From Sporolactobacillus laevolacticus DSM 442 (lineage in GTDB: Bacteria > Bacillota > Bacilli > Bacillales > Sporolactobacillaceae), in the NCBI RefSeq assembly GCF_000497245.1, contig NZ_AWTC01000006.1, positions 62,001-126,000 of the forward strand: a stretch of DNA of 64,000 bases, given 5' to 3'. The first letter of the stretch is position 1. The number at the start of each line of letters is the position of its first letter. The notes under the pieces were generated by a model. It was given only the letters and a program-made list of their open reading frames with translations. It searched no databases and was not told the origin of the DNA. Made by a program: the position numbers and the translations under genes. Below, one piece after another: positions 32,146 to 42,627 of the stretch.

Positions 32146-34104
32146 TTATTCAGCACCTTTCACAGCGGTCAATCCTTCACTTGCATCTTCTTCGAGCCCG
32201 AAAGCGACATGCGATTCAATCCATTTTCGTCGCGGTTCAACCTTATCGCCCATAAGAGTTGTAACGCGGCGCTCGGCATAAGCCTGATCCTCAATTCTTA
32301 CCTGAATCAGTGTCCGCGACTCAGGATTCATTGTCGTCTCCCAAAGCTGGTCAGCATTCATTTCGCCCAAGCCTTTATAACGCTGGATCGTATAGCCCTT
32401 GCCGATTTTCTTGATTGCTTCTTTTAATCCTGCGTCATCCCACGCGTACTCAACCGTTTCTTTTTTGCCGACTCCTCGGCTCACTTTATAGAGCGGTGGT
32501 AGTGCTATGTACACTTTACCGGCGTCAATCAGCGGGCGCATATAGCGATAGAAGAAGGTCAGCAATAATACTTGAATGTGTGCACCGTCGTTATCGGCAT
32601 CTGTCATTATAATAACTTTATCGTAATTGCTGTCTTTGACTGTAAAGTCTGCGCCGACACCAGCGCCAATCGCATAAATAATCGTATTGATTTCTTCATT
32701 CTTCATGATTTCTTCCAGGCGCGCTTTTTGCGTGTTAATCACTTTGCCACGCAGAGGAAGAACAGCCTGAAATTTGCGATCGCGTCCTTGTTTCGCTGAG
32801 CCGCCAGCAGAATCGCCTTCGACCAAATAAAGTTCATTTCGATCGGCATTTTTCGAAGATGCAGGGGTTAATTTTCCGCTAAGCACAGATTCCTTCCGTT
32901 TCGATTTCTTCCCGTTTCTTGCTTCTTCCCTTGCCTTACGCGCAGCAAGCCGCGCCTGACGGGCCTTCATCGCTTTTCGAATCAGCATTTCACTTGTTTG
33001 CGGATTTTCCTCGAGAAAATAGGATAATTGTTCCGCAACGACGGTGTCGACTGCTGAACGCGCTTCGTTCGTGCCGAGTTTTTCTTTGGTCTGCCCTTCA
33101 AATTGAAGCAGATGTTCCGGTATACGGATTGAAACGATGCCCATAAAACCTTCACGGATATCATTGCCATCAAGATTCTTTTCTTTTTCCTTCAACAAAC
33201 CTGCCTTTCGCGCATAGTCGTTGAAAATACGCGTCAATGCGGTGCGAAAACCAGATTCGTGTGTACCTCCATCCTTTGTACGCACGTTGTTCACAAAGGA
33301 AATCAGACTTTCAGAGTAACCATCGTTGAACTGAAAAGCGCATTCCACTTCCATCTCATTGGACATACCTTCAAATGAAACGACCGGATGAAGCACATCC
33401 TTATCTTCATTCAAATAAGAGACAAATTCCTTGATACCTTCTTCATAGTGAAAGATCTCTTCCCGGTCTGAACGTTCATCGGTCAGAACAATTTTCATAT
33501 TTTTTTGCAGGAAGGCCGATTCACGGAGCCGTTCGCTAAGTACATCAAACTGATAAGTAGTCGTGCTGAAAATGGTCGCATCTGGTTTGAAGTGGATCAA
33601 AGAACCGGTTTCTCGAGTCGTTCCAATTTGTTCGAGCGTAGTGACCGGATGTCCGCCGTGCTCAAAGCGCTGCTTGTAAATCGAACCATCACGCCAAATG
33701 GTGACTTCAAGCCACTCAGAAAGCGCATTAACAACGGATGAGCCTACACCATGAAGGCCACCGCTAGTTTTATATCCGCCATTTTGGCCAAACTTGCCGC
33801 CGGCGTGAAGCACAGTAAAAATGACTTCAACAGTTGGTTTTCCAGTCCGGTGTATCCCTGTGGGCATTCCGCGTCCGAAATCGCGGACACTCACACTTCC
33901 ATCTTTGTGAATCCGCACAAGAATTTCATTTCCAAAACCGGCAAGTGCTTCATCGACGGCATTATCTACAATCTCATAAACGAGATGGTGAAGTCCCCGT
34001 GTATCAGTAGATCCAATATACATGCCCGGACGTTTACGTACCGCTTCCAAGCCTTCTAATATCTGAATCGTGTCATCATCATAAGCAGATACTTGTCTTG
34101 CCAA
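32146..34104 (-). CDS. parE: DNA topoisomerase IV subunit B
   Basis: A protein of 652 residues, normal length. GHKL ATPase: [115 protein letters not shown]. The start is taken at TTG 34104 (giving [14 protein letters not shown]), eight bases after AAAGGGG, which fits the family's N-terminus; an ATG seven codons upstream is weaker. It supplies the ATPase for ParC. Confidence 0.95.
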   Translation of the reverse strand: MARQVSAYDDDTIQILEGLEAVRKRPGMYIGSTDTRGLHHLVYEIVDNAVDEALAGFGNEILVRIHKDGSVSVRDFGRGMPTGIHRTGKPTVEVIFTVLHAGGKFGQNGGYKTSGGLHGVGSSVVNALSEWLEVTIWRDGSIYKQRFEHGGHPVTTLEQIGTTRETGSLIHFKPDATIFSTTTYQFDVLSERLRESAFLQKNMKIVLTDERSDREEIFHYEEGIKEFVSYLNEDKDVLHPVVSFEGMSNEMEVECAFQFNDGYSESLISFVNNVRTKDGGTHESGFRTALTRIFNDYARKAGLLKEKEKNLDGNDIREGFMGIVSIRIPEHLLQFEGQTKEKLGTNEARSAVDTVVAEQLSYFLEENPQTSEMLIRKAMKARQARLAARKAREEARNGKKSKRKESVLSGKLTPASSKNADRNELYLVEGDSAGGSAKQGRDRKFQAVLPLRGKVINTQKARLEEIMKNEEINTIIYAIGAGVGADFTVKDSNYDKVIIMTDADNDGAHIQVLLLTFFYRYMRPLIDAGKVYIALPPLYKVSRGVGKKETVEYAWDDAGLKEAIKKIGKGYTIQRYKGLGEMNADQLWETTMNPESRTLIQVRIEDQAYAERRVTTLMGDKVEPRRKWIESHVAFGLEEDASEGLTAVKGAE

Positions 34105-34208
34105 ATCAAAAACCCCTTTCTTCATCCTGTTTTAGAAACGAACAGGATTCCCCTCAACAGGCCAATGCCGGTCAAGTTTTTTCTATGCGGACTTCTAAAT
34201 CATATGGA

Positions 34209-35720
34209 TTACAACCGGTAGATGTCACTGTATTTTCCCGATAAATAGTTAAGGAGATACTGCGGATTCGGTCCTTCCCCGGTTGTATCTGTCAAAATTT
34301 CAAGCGGTTTTTTCAAGCTGCCGAACTGGTGAACATGTTTGCTCAGCCAATCCGTAACCACTGACAGATTTCCTGAAGATACATGGTTATCGAAATCAGG
34401 AATATCACGCGTCATGACATGTCTAAACTGCGCGGCATATACATAACCGAGCGCATATGATGGAAAATATCCGAAATCACCGCCCGGCCAGTGAATATCC
34501 TGAAGCACGCCTTCACGATCATTAGCCGGAGTAATTCCCAGATATTCTTTCATTTTTTCATTCCAGACACCTGAAAGATCTGTAACCTCTAGATCTCCGT
34601 TAAACAATGCCTTCTCAATATCATAGCGTACCATAATATGGAGTGGATAAGTAAGTTCATCTGCAAGTGTCCGGATCATTGAAGGATGGGAAACATTAAT
34701 TGCCCGATAAAAATCATCGAGCGACACATGATCAAACTGCCCGCTTCCATATCGCTTTAATTCATCATAATGGAATGCCCAGAACGCTTTGCTTCGACCA
34801 ATGAAGTTTTCAAAGAATAACGATTGCGACTCATGAATGCCCATCGAAGTGCCTTCACATAGCGGTGTGCCAACTAGATCACGTGAGATATGTTGTTCAT
34901 AAAGCGCATGTCCGCCTTCGTGAATGGTTCCGAGCACGGTAGAAATAAAGTCTTGTTCCTGAAAGTTTGTGGTCACGCGCACATCGCCGGGATTAAGAGT
35001 AATTTCAAACGGGTGTTCCGTTTCGTCAAGTCTTCCGGCCTCAAAATCATAACCAATTTCACGAAGGAGATGCAGGCACAATGCTTTTTGTTTCTCAACT
35101 GGGAATGGCACGGACAAGAAGTCTTTTTGAGGCTGTGCTTTAGATGAAGTAACAGCCTCTACAAGAGGAATCAGTCCTTCACGCAGCTTGCCAAATACTT
35201 GATCAATCGTTTGAACAGTCAGTCCTGGTTCATATAAATCCAACAATGCGTCATATTTATTCGTTTTTACGCCCCAATACTCGATGAATTTACGTTTAAA
35301 TGCCACCATTTTCTCAAGATAAGGCTTGAGCAGGGCGAAATCACTTTTTTCTTTTGCTTCCTGCCATACACTTTGCGCTTCAGATTGCAAAATGACAAAT
35401 GCTTTACTTTCTTCAGGCGGTATGTTGACATACTGATCGTAAGTCTTCTTCGACTTTTCGATCATCTTCTTTGTGACGAGACTTAATTGATCCTGAATGG
35501 ATGGATCAGTCAAAGCGTCTATGTATCCTTTCATTTCATCTGAGATTGAACGTTTGAATACTTCATCAGAGAGTGTGCCGACGACCTCAGAGCGTTGTTT
35601 AATCCCTTTCTTTGGCGCACCAGTTCTCATATCCCATTCGGCAAGTGCGATTGATTCGTTAAAATCCATGATTTTTTTTACATACTGATTGTATGATTGC
35701 ACGACTTCTTCAATAGCCAA
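34209..35720 (-). CDS. ypwA: M32 family metallocarboxypeptidase (Taq type)
   Basis: A protein of 503 residues, usual length. Zinc site HEGGH in GTIHEGGHALYEQHIS, followed by CEGTSMGIHESQSLFFENFI with the third ligand glutamate, DEL TYPLH, DIEKALFNG, NDREGVLQDIHWPGGDFGYF and the closing GY-like motif. It removes C-terminal residues from peptides with broad choice, excluding proline. TTG 35720 follows AAAGGGG. Position next to ypsC equals that of B. subtilis ypwA. Confidence 0.92.
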   Translation of the reverse strand: MAIEEVVQSYNQYVKKIMDFNESIALAEWDMRTGAPKKGIKQRSEVVGTLSDEVFKRSISDEMKGYIDALTDPSIQDQLSLVTKKMIEKSKKTYDQYVNIPPEESKAFVILQSEAQSVWQEAKEKSDFALLKPYLEKMVAFKRKFIEYWGVKTNKYDALLDLYEPGLTVQTIDQVFGKLREGLIPLVEAVTSSKAQPQKDFLSVPFPVEKQKALCLHLLREIGYDFEAGRLDETEHPFEITLNPGDVRVTTNFQEQDFISTVLGTIHEGGHALYEQHISRDLVGTPLCEGTSMGIHESQSLFFENFIGRSKAFWAFHYDELKRYGSGQFDHVSLDDFYRAINVSHPSMIRTLADELTYPLHIMVRYDIEKALFNGDLEVTDLSGVWNEKMKEYLGITPANDREGVLQDIHWPGGDFGYFPSYALGYVYAAQFRHVMTRDIPDFDNHVSSGNLSVVTDWLSKHVHQFGSLKKPLEILTDTTGEGPNPQYLLNYLSGKYSDIYRL

Positions 35721-35929
35721 TGAAAACGCCCCTTTTAAAATTAGTGAATGCCGGATAACTTCGTCACATTCTTCATTTCTCTTTGTCTGTCATAATGTCC
35801 TGCTAAATCTTAGGAGAAACATAAGTGTTGTGTAAACTACAACTGTTTTTATTGCTTACATAAACGTTTTATGACCGTTTTTTTGAATAATCTATATCTT
35901 TATCGGTTAGGATCACTCAAGTATTTATC

Positions 35930-37066
35930 TCAGTCCGCTTGCTTTTTACCGAAATACTGAAAGTAATCTGTACGAATCCGGCCGTTGTACAATTTTCTTT
36001 TCTTGCTGGCCGGACGTCCAAAGAATGATTCGAACTGTTCAAAGGACGAGATGAAATAAAAAGACCACGATTTATAGTTCTTGTAAAGCGAACCGAGATC
36101 CTGACAGATGGTTTTGATCTGCTGTTCATCCCCCATTCGTTCCCCATATGGTGGATTGCCGATCATGCAGCCATTCGCTTCTTTCGTAGTAAAATCAGCA
36201 ACCTGCATTTGCTTAAATGTGATCAAGCCACTGAATCCGGCTTCAATCGCATTATGCTCGGACAATTCAACCATTTTATGGTCAATGTCACTGCCCAAAA
36301 TAGTCAACGGCTGATCATACTTCGCCAAGTCCTCTGCCTCTTCACGAGCACGCTCCCAGTACTCCTTTTCAATCAACGGCCAGGATTCCGAAACAAACGT
36401 GCGATTGAACCCTGGCGCGATGTTCTGTCCGATCATTGCCGCTTCAATCGGCAATGTTCCGGAACCGCAAAATGGATCGACAAAAGGGCGATCAGGTGTC
36501 CAACGACTGAGCAAAATCATTGCGCTTGCCAGTGTCTCTTTCAGCGGTGCCAAGTTATGCAAACGCCTGTATCCGCGGCGATGGAGTCCGTCCCCACTAG
36601 TGTCAATAGAAAGTGTTACCCAATCCTTCTCGACAGCGACTTGTATTTTAAACATCGGACCGTCTTCCTGAAACCAGTCTTGATGATAGTGAGCCTTTAA
36701 GGACTCCACAATCGCTTTTTTAACGATTGCCTGGCAATCCGGAACACTGTGCAATGTAGATTTATGAGATTTTCCTGTCACGGGAAAAAGAGCGTTAGCT
36801 GGAAGCAGATCCGCCCAAGGCAGAGCTTTGGTTTGTTCAAAAAGACTGTCAAAGGTTATCGCTTTAAAAGCACCAACCTGGAGCCTTAGCCGATCTGCCG
36901 TTCTTAGCCATAGATTGCATCGGCATATATCAGCAGGTCCTCCGGGAAAAGTGATTTTGCCGTTCTCCACCTTAAGATCCTCATACCCTAAATCTTTTAA
37001 CTCTCTTGCTGCAACGGATTCAAGCCCCATGGCAGTTGTCGCGATTAGCAACCATTTTTTACCCAT
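35930..37066 (-). CDS. ypsC: THUMP-domain RNA methyltransferase (RlmK/L-like)
   Basis: A protein of 378 residues. The N-terminal THUMP part begins MGKKWLLIATTAMGLESVAA and includes the AKELxxLGY-like segment; the methyltransferase part has PFVDPFCGSGTLPIEAAMIG, ILGSDIDHKMVELSEHNA and the NPPYGERMG catalytic motif, typical of N2-guanine methylation of 23S rRNA. ATG 37066 is chosen because the family starts here; a longer reading adds 13 residues. The same neighbour, rnpB, is conserved in B. subtilis. Confidence 0.9.
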   Translation of the reverse strand: MGKKWLLIATTAMGLESVAARELKDLGYEDLKVENGKITFPGGPADICRCNLWLRTADRLRLQVGAFKAITFDSLFEQTKALPWADLLPANALFPVTGKSHKSTLHSVPDCQAIVKKAIVESLKAHYHQDWFQEDGPMFKIQVAVEKDWVTLSIDTSGDGLHRRGYRRLHNLAPLKETLASAMILLSRWTPDRPFVDPFCGSGTLPIEAAMIGQNIAPGFNRTFVSESWPLIEKEYWERAREEAEDLAKYDQPLTILGSDIDHKMVELSEHNAIEAGFSGLITFKQMQVADFTTKEANGCMIGNPPYGERMGDEQQIKTICQDLGSLYKNYKSWSFYFISSFEQFESFFGRPASKKRKLYNGRIRTDYFQYFGKKQAD

Positions 37067-37232
37067 ATCATCTTTTCCCTTCTCAGGAAATTTTTGTATG
37101 CTCACATTCTGATGATTATAGCATTAGAAAACCTGGCTCCGTCAAGTCTTTAAAACAAGCGAAGCCTTTATTATATTCTATCTCACATAATATTTTTTAC
37201 TTTTGATAGGTAAACCTATGTAATTTCAAAAG

Positions 37233-37260
37233 CAAAAAAAAGCCCGTAAAGGGCTTTTTC
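37233..37260 (-). terminator. Terminator of the RNase P RNA gene
   Basis: Minus strand AAAAGCCC and GGGCTTTT form the stem with a short loop, followed by eight T. It lies just after the 3' end of rnpB and before ypsC. Confidence 0.85.
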
Positions 37261-37269
37261 TTCTTTAAA

Positions 37270-37685
37270 ATGCATTATTCATGTTCTGTAAGCCATGTTC
37301 TGTACTTTCGCACTCAAACGGAGCTGCACGCTCCTCGTACAAAAGCGGCAATCATCTATCTACAGAAGTATCTGTCCCTTTTTCCGTTTGATTCCTTCCA
37401 AAGGGTTCCTCTACCAAGTTTGAGTTTCCCGCTCGAGGGGTTTACCGCGTTCCACTTCTTTTGTTTCCAAAAGATATCGTCTCTATGGCACTTTATGGGA
37501 TGGCAAGCCATATTCCCAAAGGAACACAGGCTTCTCTCCCGCCGTTAACCCAGATTGCTCCGAGCTACCCTGGCTTATGACTTCGCCAGGCACGAACACT
37601 ACGGTCATCACAGACCGTGCGAGCATGGACTTTCCTCTATATTCGCAAAGAATACAGCGATCACCCGAACACGAACAATGTCACA
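37270..37685 (-). ncRNA. rnpB: RNase P RNA, type B
   Basis: The minus strand has the type B core: GTTCGGGTGATCGCTG near the 5' end, GAGGAAAGTCCATGCTCGCA, GGGTAGCTCGGAGCAATCTGG-like segment, GCTTCTGTGTTCC, and the 3' part with TACAGAACATGGCTTACAGA. The length of about 415 bases is near the 401 of B. subtilis. It cleaves tRNA leaders. The place between gpsB and ypsC is conserved in Bacillales. Ends are approximate. Confidence 0.95.
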
Positions 37686-37692
37686 GCTAATG

Positions 37693-37721
37693 ATTATAAT
37701 CCATTTTAATTAAAGAGTCAA
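37693..37721 (-). promoter_or_regulatory. rnpB promoter
   Basis: TTGACT (37716-37721) and TATAAT (37693-37698) on the minus strand with a 17-base spacer; the start falls at about 37685. Confidence 0.85.
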
Positions 37722-37744
37722 CCCTTGTCTTGAAAAGTTTTGCG

Positions 37745-38056
37745 TTATTCACCGAGGCGGCTGCCAAAAACGTGCTTTTCAAGATTGGACAACCTTTTCA
37801 GAACATCATAGTTCGTCAGTCCCTGATTTTCTACAGGAGCAGCAGTCCTCTGATCCTCACCAGACATTAATTCATTTTTCAGCCGTTTATTTTCTTCGCG
37901 CAAGCGAAGAATCTCAGCGTTAAAAACATCATAGTCGTTGATCACAATATCAAGAAATTGATCTACTTCATCCTGCTGATAGCCATGAAAACCCGATTTA
38001 AATTCTTTATGAAGAATATCATTTTTCGTCAGTCTAATCGTTTTCTGATCCGCCAC
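37745..38056 (-). CDS. gpsB: Cell-division regulator GpsB
   Basis: A protein of 103 residues. The DivIVA-like N-terminus has [20 protein letters not shown] and [18 protein letters not shown], followed by a coiled coil ([14 protein letters not shown]), a variable linker, and a trimerising end ([17 protein letters not shown]). It shuttles penicillin-binding protein PBP1 between side wall and septum. The start is GTG 38056, six bases after AGGTGG. Position between ypsA and rnpB is conserved. Confidence 0.95.
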   Translation of the reverse strand: MADQKTIRLTKNDILHKEFKSGFHGYQQDEVDQFLDIVINDYDVFNAEILRLREENKRLKNELMSGEDQRTAAPVENQGLTNYDVLKRLSNLEKHVFGSRLGE

Positions 38057-38229
38057 GTTAAACCACCTCAACCTAAGTATGTCATCTTATTTTTTCAAAT
38101 TTAATCTATGATGTCAATGTCGCCCTTTATGCCCATCCTGTTAATTCTGATGGACAAGTGACCTGGCAAAAAAAAGCACATGCAGCAATCAACATTTTAG
38201 AGGGATCAACACTAGTAAAACATTCGTCA

Positions 38230-38820
38230 TTACGAATCTCCTTGAGACCAGTAATCCGAATTTTGCTGCTGAATCTCCTCAGAAGCGAATTCTAAATCAT
38301 AGCGATTAATTGTCCATATTGGATAATTTTGGTTCTTTGCTTTTCGATGGGCTGCACTTAAATAGTACTTTGGTGAGCCGTCTGTTTCTTCGTCATAAAC
38401 AATCAGCATCGCATCTGTTTTTAAAACTAAAAATTCATTCTTCTGTCGCAGCTGAATCGGATTTTCATACGGACGATTGCTAATCGTTCCGACATAATCT
38501 GCTTGTTCGATGATACTGGTGTAGAGCTCCTGCTGCCAATCTTTATAGTGCTCTTCCTGATTAAGAAAGGGCATAAGTATGGCAAGATTCACATTCATTT
38601 TTTCATCTCGTTTGAGTTCCAGGCAGACTTCTCCGGCCCATAACTCAACCCCGGTCTGTCCGCTGATCACAAACCATTGTACACCGTTTTCCACGCACTC
38701 AAGCATTCTTTTTTTCAATGCATAACGAATAACTTGAATGCCCGGGTGATTAATTGAGAAAATGCCAAGTTCATGTGCTTTGTATCCAGTAACAAGGATT
38801 GCTGTTTCATTTTCTGCCAT
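38230..38820 (-). CDS. ypsA: YpsA family (DUF1273, SLOG-like) protein
   Basis: A protein of 196 residues. Rossmann/SLOG-like fold: AILVTGYKAHELGIFSINHP, YALKKRMLECVENGVQWFVI, SGQTGVELWAGEVCLELK, a YYLSAAHRKAKNQNYPI end. Nucleotide or small-molecule binding is likely. In B. subtilis and S. aureus YpsA affects cell division together with the GpsB neighbour. ATG 38820 after GGAGGTGC. Confidence 0.9.
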   Translation of the reverse strand: MAENETAILVTGYKAHELGIFSINHPGIQVIRYALKKRMLECVENGVQWFVISGQTGVELWAGEVCLELKRDEKMNVNLAILMPFLNQEEHYKDWQQELYTSIIEQADYVGTISNRPYENPIQLRQKNEFLVLKTDAMLIVYDEETDGSPKYYLSAAHRKAKNQNYPIWTINRYDLEFASEEIQQQNSDYWSQGDS

Positions 38821-38967
38821 CGTTGCACCTCCTTGCCCTCATAGAAAACAGTGCTCGGCCAGAAACTCATGATTTGTCGAAAAATTGTCAATAGACCGAG
38901 AAAAAGAGGCGACTCTTGCCGATTATGGGCATTTTTTGCGCTTGCCCGGGTAATACCTTGATTCTCA

Positions 38968-40257
38968 TCAAGATAATTCCGCAAGACGCTTTTGATCCAA
39001 ACGATCCATCCGCTTCAAGTATTTTAAATCAATTTCATTATCTGTGGATTTTGTGACTTGATTACTATGATGTAAACATTCAATTGCGCGTTTTGTATAG
39101 TAAATGGCACGCTCGTAGTCTTTGAACTGGTGCTCCAGCAGTTTTGCAGCCTCAATACAGGCAGATTCGTCTGTAACATCATTTTCCTTGATCACCAATT
39201 CAAATAGATTCAGCGAGGAGTGATAGTCCCCTGCCCTCTTATAGAGTTCGGCAAGTCTAAGCATGGCCTGATTTTTGAAGGAAGAGTTTCCTGCCGACAG
39301 CATTTTCCATAATTGTTTTGCATGCTCCAGATCGCCAACTTGTTGATCCCACCTGGCAATTTCATAACTTTCTTCGGCATCACATTCAATTCTTCCCATT
39401 ACCTTGTTTGAGAGATGGATATAAAGGCTGATTAATGTCAATACATCTTCGCGGTTGTGCTCAATAATGCCCTTCACAAGTTTTGCATCTGGATGTTTAA
39501 GAAATTGAAAGTAGAGAAAAGGGGCCATTTTACCAGGAACGTCTTCGCTCCGGCCCATTGAAAGAATGTCCTTTTCCACGGTCTGAAGGCGAACCGATTC
39601 AAGCCTATTTTTCCAAAGTCGACGCGAGGCGTGAAGCAAATCAAAATGGCCAAACGCCGGCAATTTCGGCACCTGGTCACGTACAAACTGATGACGCGTT
39701 TTTACCCTTGGCCAGTCAAAAGCCTTACCATTGAAAGTCACCAAGTTCTTCAGAGAATGGCAGTCTCTCAAAAATGCGTCATAGAACGCCGCTTCATGAC
39801 CGGGACCCGGCAAAAAGTATTGTTTTAACTCAATTCCTCTTGCTGTTAGTCTGGCCAGTCCAATTAAAAAGATCATCTGGCCTGTTCCAGAACCTAATCC
39901 AGTTGTTTCTGTGTCAAAGAACAGCAGATCTTCAGGGCTCAACCCGCATGCCGATAAAGGGTGCTGCGCATAACCGGATTGCCAGCATTGAACAAGTGAT
40001 GTCAGATCACTCAAGGCGTATTGACCGATTTTCGTATCCAATGGCAAATATTCAGTATGAACAAGAACATACTGGTTTTCAAAGTAATTGATTGAGGCAC
40101 CAAGCTGTTCGGCTGCCCGATGTATTTCCCGATCATTCTCGAATTCGATCTGTTCGGGAAAAACGGCCTGCTTTGATTGCGTCTGCTTAGCCGCCATATT
40201 CATATCATGAAGCTGCTTCTTGTATAACTGTAATTTCTTAGTTAATGACACATTCAT
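38968..40257 (-). CDS. mrfB: Mitomycin repair exonuclease MrfB (YprB)
   Basis: A protein of 429 residues. A DEDD-type 3'-5' exonuclease domain at about 105-300 (LLFFDTETTGLGSGTGQMIF with the first Asp and Glu, LVTFNGKAFDWPRV, HNREDVLTLISLYIHL), then TPR-like helices (KNQAMLRLAELYKRAGDY). With MrfA it repairs mitomycin C damage apart from UvrABC in B. subtilis. ATG 40257 overlaps the yprA stop (ATGA). Longer readings begin inside yprA. Confidence 0.9.
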   Translation of the reverse strand: MNVSLTKKLQLYKKQLHDMNMAAKQTQSKQAVFPEQIEFENDREIHRAAEQLGASINYFENQYVLVHTEYLPLDTKIGQYALSDLTSLVQCWQSGYAQHPLSACGLSPEDLLFFDTETTGLGSGTGQMIFLIGLARLTARGIELKQYFLPGPGHEAAFYDAFLRDCHSLKNLVTFNGKAFDWPRVKTRHQFVRDQVPKLPAFGHFDLLHASRRLWKNRLESVRLQTVEKDILSMGRSEDVPGKMAPFLYFQFLKHPDAKLVKGIIEHNREDVLTLISLYIHLSNKVMGRIECDAEESYEIARWDQQVGDLEHAKQLWKMLSAGNSSFKNQAMLRLAELYKRAGDYHSSLNLFELVIKENDVTDESACIEAAKLLEHQFKDYERAIYYTKRAIECLHHSNQVTKSTDNEIDLKYLKRMDRLDQKRLAELS

Positions 40258-42512
40258 CGATCCTTTAATAGACGCAGCAATGCCAATTTCGCCATCCGGC
40301 CTTCGTTCACAAACCCGATGCAGGACGGGCAACCCGATTCGCAGCTGCAGTTTTCAACCATTTCTTGAACTTTCTCCAGTAATACGGGCATGACCTGATA
40401 CAATTTTTCACTTAAGCCAATACCGCCGGGATACTTATCGTACATGAAAACCGTTGGTTTCTCATTATGCGGCGCCTTAATCTTCGGAACCACGGAAAGA
40501 TCAGCTTGATCGCACATCACAAAAAGAGGCGCAGCGTGGCGCAGCAAATGGCTTAAACCAACGAGCGCCCCCTGAAAGACTTCCTTGCCAAACGTATCCA
40601 GCAGTCCTGGAGAAAAACTAATCCAAGCCGCTGTTGTGTGCATTTCCATCTCAGGGAGATGGATCTTCCCCCAGCCAATATTTTCGTAGGTTTCAAAACG
40701 AATTTTTTTGAAAACTGTTGGAAGTGCACGCACGGACACATCCCCGTATCCCTTCTCCAGCTTTTCATTGTCAAAGCTATTGTACTCGTCCTCAGCAAGC
40801 ACATCGAGCTGAACTGCGAGGTCCGAATCCGTATAGTAGTTGACATTCACTTTGCGCACATAAGCCTTACGTTCCTCTAAATCAAGATCATCTACATGAT
40901 ATTGAGTCCCCTGATGTATGTAAATCGCATCTTCATAAAGCATTGTCATGGCGCCAAACCGGTCCATTTCACCGATAACTTCAGCATGTCCCCGATCTGT
41001 TACATCGACAATAGCAAATGAGTCTTGAGCGGCAGACCGGAGGCTGATATTGTTTGCCGGAAATCCGTCACTCATCCAATACCATTTCTCTCTTTGATAA
41101 TGGAGCACATCTTCCTCAGTGAGATACTCGCAGAGTTCATCCACCTCTTGCCCGCCAAACCGTTCTCCCATTTTAAAAGGAAGCTCATAGGCTGAACATT
41201 TGATGTGCTCCATCATGATCATAATATTGTCTGGATTGATACGCACGTCTTCCGGTTTCCTTGAAAAAAAGTAATCCGCGTGCCCCGCCATGTACTGATC
41301 AAGCGGATTGGACGATGCGACCATAATAATGACCGCGTCCTCTTGCCTTCTTCCTGCCCTTCCTGCCTGTTGCCAGACACTCGCCATATTGCCGGGATAG
41401 CCGGTTAAGATGCAGACCTGAAGCTGACCGATATCGACACCTAACTCCAGAGCGTTCGTGCTTACGACACCCATAATCTCGCCATTTCTGAGCCCTTTCT
41501 CAATTCTCCGTCGTTCAAGTGGTAGATAGCCGCCACGATAAGCGCAAATAGTAGCTCGATCCTGACGGCCGCTGTTCAATTTTTGCAAATGGCTGACCAA
41601 AAGTTCCACTTTCAGCCTACTTTTTGCGAACACAATCGTCTGTATTTTGTTTTTCAAAAATTCGGTAGCCAGGCGGGTAACCGCGAGGCCTTCATCTTCA
41701 CGTACGTTCAGCTGTTTATTGGTCACCGGTGGATTATAAATTAGAAAATGTTTGCGCACGCTCGGCGCCCCGTTGCTGTCAATCAGGAACATGCGCCGTC
41801 CAGTAAGCGCTTCGGCATGTTCTCTAGGATTGGCGATGGTTGCAGACGTACATATGAATTGCGGGTGGCTGCCATAATAACGGCAGATTCTCTCAAGTCG
41901 CCTGATCACATTGGCGACATGACTCCCGAAAACACCTCGATAAGTATGAAGTTCATCTATGACAACAAACTGAAGATTTTCAAATAAAGAGACCCATTTT
42001 GTATGATGCGGTAAAATAGAAGAATGCAGCATATCGGGGTTTGTCATCACGATTTGTCCTGCCTGGCGAATCTTCTGTCGGATTGAGCCCGCTGTATCCC
42101 CATCATAAGTATGGCTTTTGATGGGGATTCCGATCTCATTGATCAGTTCAGCCATTTCGTTTTTCTGATCCTGAGCAAGCGCTTTTGTTGGAAAGAAATA
42201 AAGCGCCCGGCTTTCCGGCTTGGTGATTATCGTCTTAAGCACGGGCAGATTGTAGCATAATGTCTTCCCTGAAGCCGTTGGTGTGACAAGGACAACGTCT
42301 TTACCATCCATGACAGACTGATAAGCTTCAGCCTGGTGCGCATAAAGCGACTTCACACCGCGTCGGACAAGAGCTTCGCGCACTCGATGATCAAGCGATT
42401 CCGGGAAGGGTGCGTAATGCGCCTCTTTTTTTGGAATCGTATGCCAGTGGACGATATTCGGATTCTCTCGCAACTTGCTCAGAAGAACATCAATTGTTTC
42501 GTGCCCAATCAT
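40254..42512 (-). CDS. mrfA: Mitomycin repair helicase MrfA (YprA)
   Basis: A protein of 752 residues. Superfamily 2 helicase: Walker A VTPTASGKTLCY, FVVIDELHTYRG, FICTSATIANP, VVSTNALELGVDIGQLQVCI, QAGRAGRRQ. C-terminal DUF1998 with four cysteines (CSCESGCPSCIG) that probably bind a metal. 3'-5' helicase acting on DNA lesions with MrfB. ATG 42512 follows GGGGTGC. A LexA-like box lies 70 bases upstream. Normal length. Confidence 0.92.
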   Translation of the reverse strand: MIGHETIDVLLSKLRENPNIVHWHTIPKKEAHYAPFPESLDHRVREALVRRGVKSLYAHQAEAYQSVMDGKDVVLVTPTASGKTLCYNLPVLKTIITKPESRALYFFPTKALAQDQKNEMAELINEIGIPIKSHTYDGDTAGSIRQKIRQAGQIVMTNPDMLHSSILPHHTKWVSLFENLQFVVIDELHTYRGVFGSHVANVIRRLERICRYYGSHPQFICTSATIANPREHAEALTGRRMFLIDSNGAPSVRKHFLIYNPPVTNKQLNVREDEGLAVTRLATEFLKNKIQTIVFAKSRLKVELLVSHLQKLNSGRQDRATICAYRGGYLPLERRRIEKGLRNGEIMGVVSTNALELGVDIGQLQVCILTGYPGNMASVWQQAGRAGRRQEDAVIIMVASSNPLDQYMAGHADYFFSRKPEDVRINPDNIMIMMEHIKCSAYELPFKMGERFGGQEVDELCEYLTEEDVLHYQREKWYWMSDGFPANNISLRSAAQDSFAIVDVTDRGHAEVIGEMDRFGAMTMLYEDAIYIHQGTQYHVDDLDLEERKAYVRKVNVNYYTDSDLAVQLDVLAEDEYNSFDNEKLEKGYGDVSVRALPTVFKKIRFETYENIGWGKIHLPEMEMHTTAAWISFSPGLLDTFGKEVFQGALVGLSHLLRHAAPLFVMCDQADLSVVPKIKAPHNEKPTVFMYDKYPGGIGLSEKLYQVMPVLLEKVQEMVENCSCESGCPSCIGFVNEGRMAKLALLRLLKDR

Positions 42513-42580
42513 TGGCCGCACCCCAAATTCACAAAAATTAGCATTTGATTCTTGTCCTATTGCCCTTTATTATATCATAA

Positions 42581-42594
42581 CGAATAAACGTTCG
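42581..42594. promoter_or_regulatory. Degenerate LexA (SOS) box
   Basis: CGAATAAACGTTCG differs at one base from the B. subtilis consensus CGAAC-N4-GTTCG. It lies between yprA and the sirtuin gene, where it could serve either. Binding is not shown. Confidence 0.4.
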
Positions 42595-42627
42595 CTATTT
42601 AATGTAGTGATCAAGGAGTGGAGACGC

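Noticed and set aside
35721-35929. A possible hairpin with T-tract between ypwA and ypsC (AAACG...CGTTTTTTT)
   Set aside because: The five-base AT-rich stem is too weak and has the wrong orientation for the genes around it; no other signal is seen in these 210 bases.
37270-37548. Plus-strand frame of 92 residues
   Set aside because: It lies entirely inside the RNase P RNA gene.
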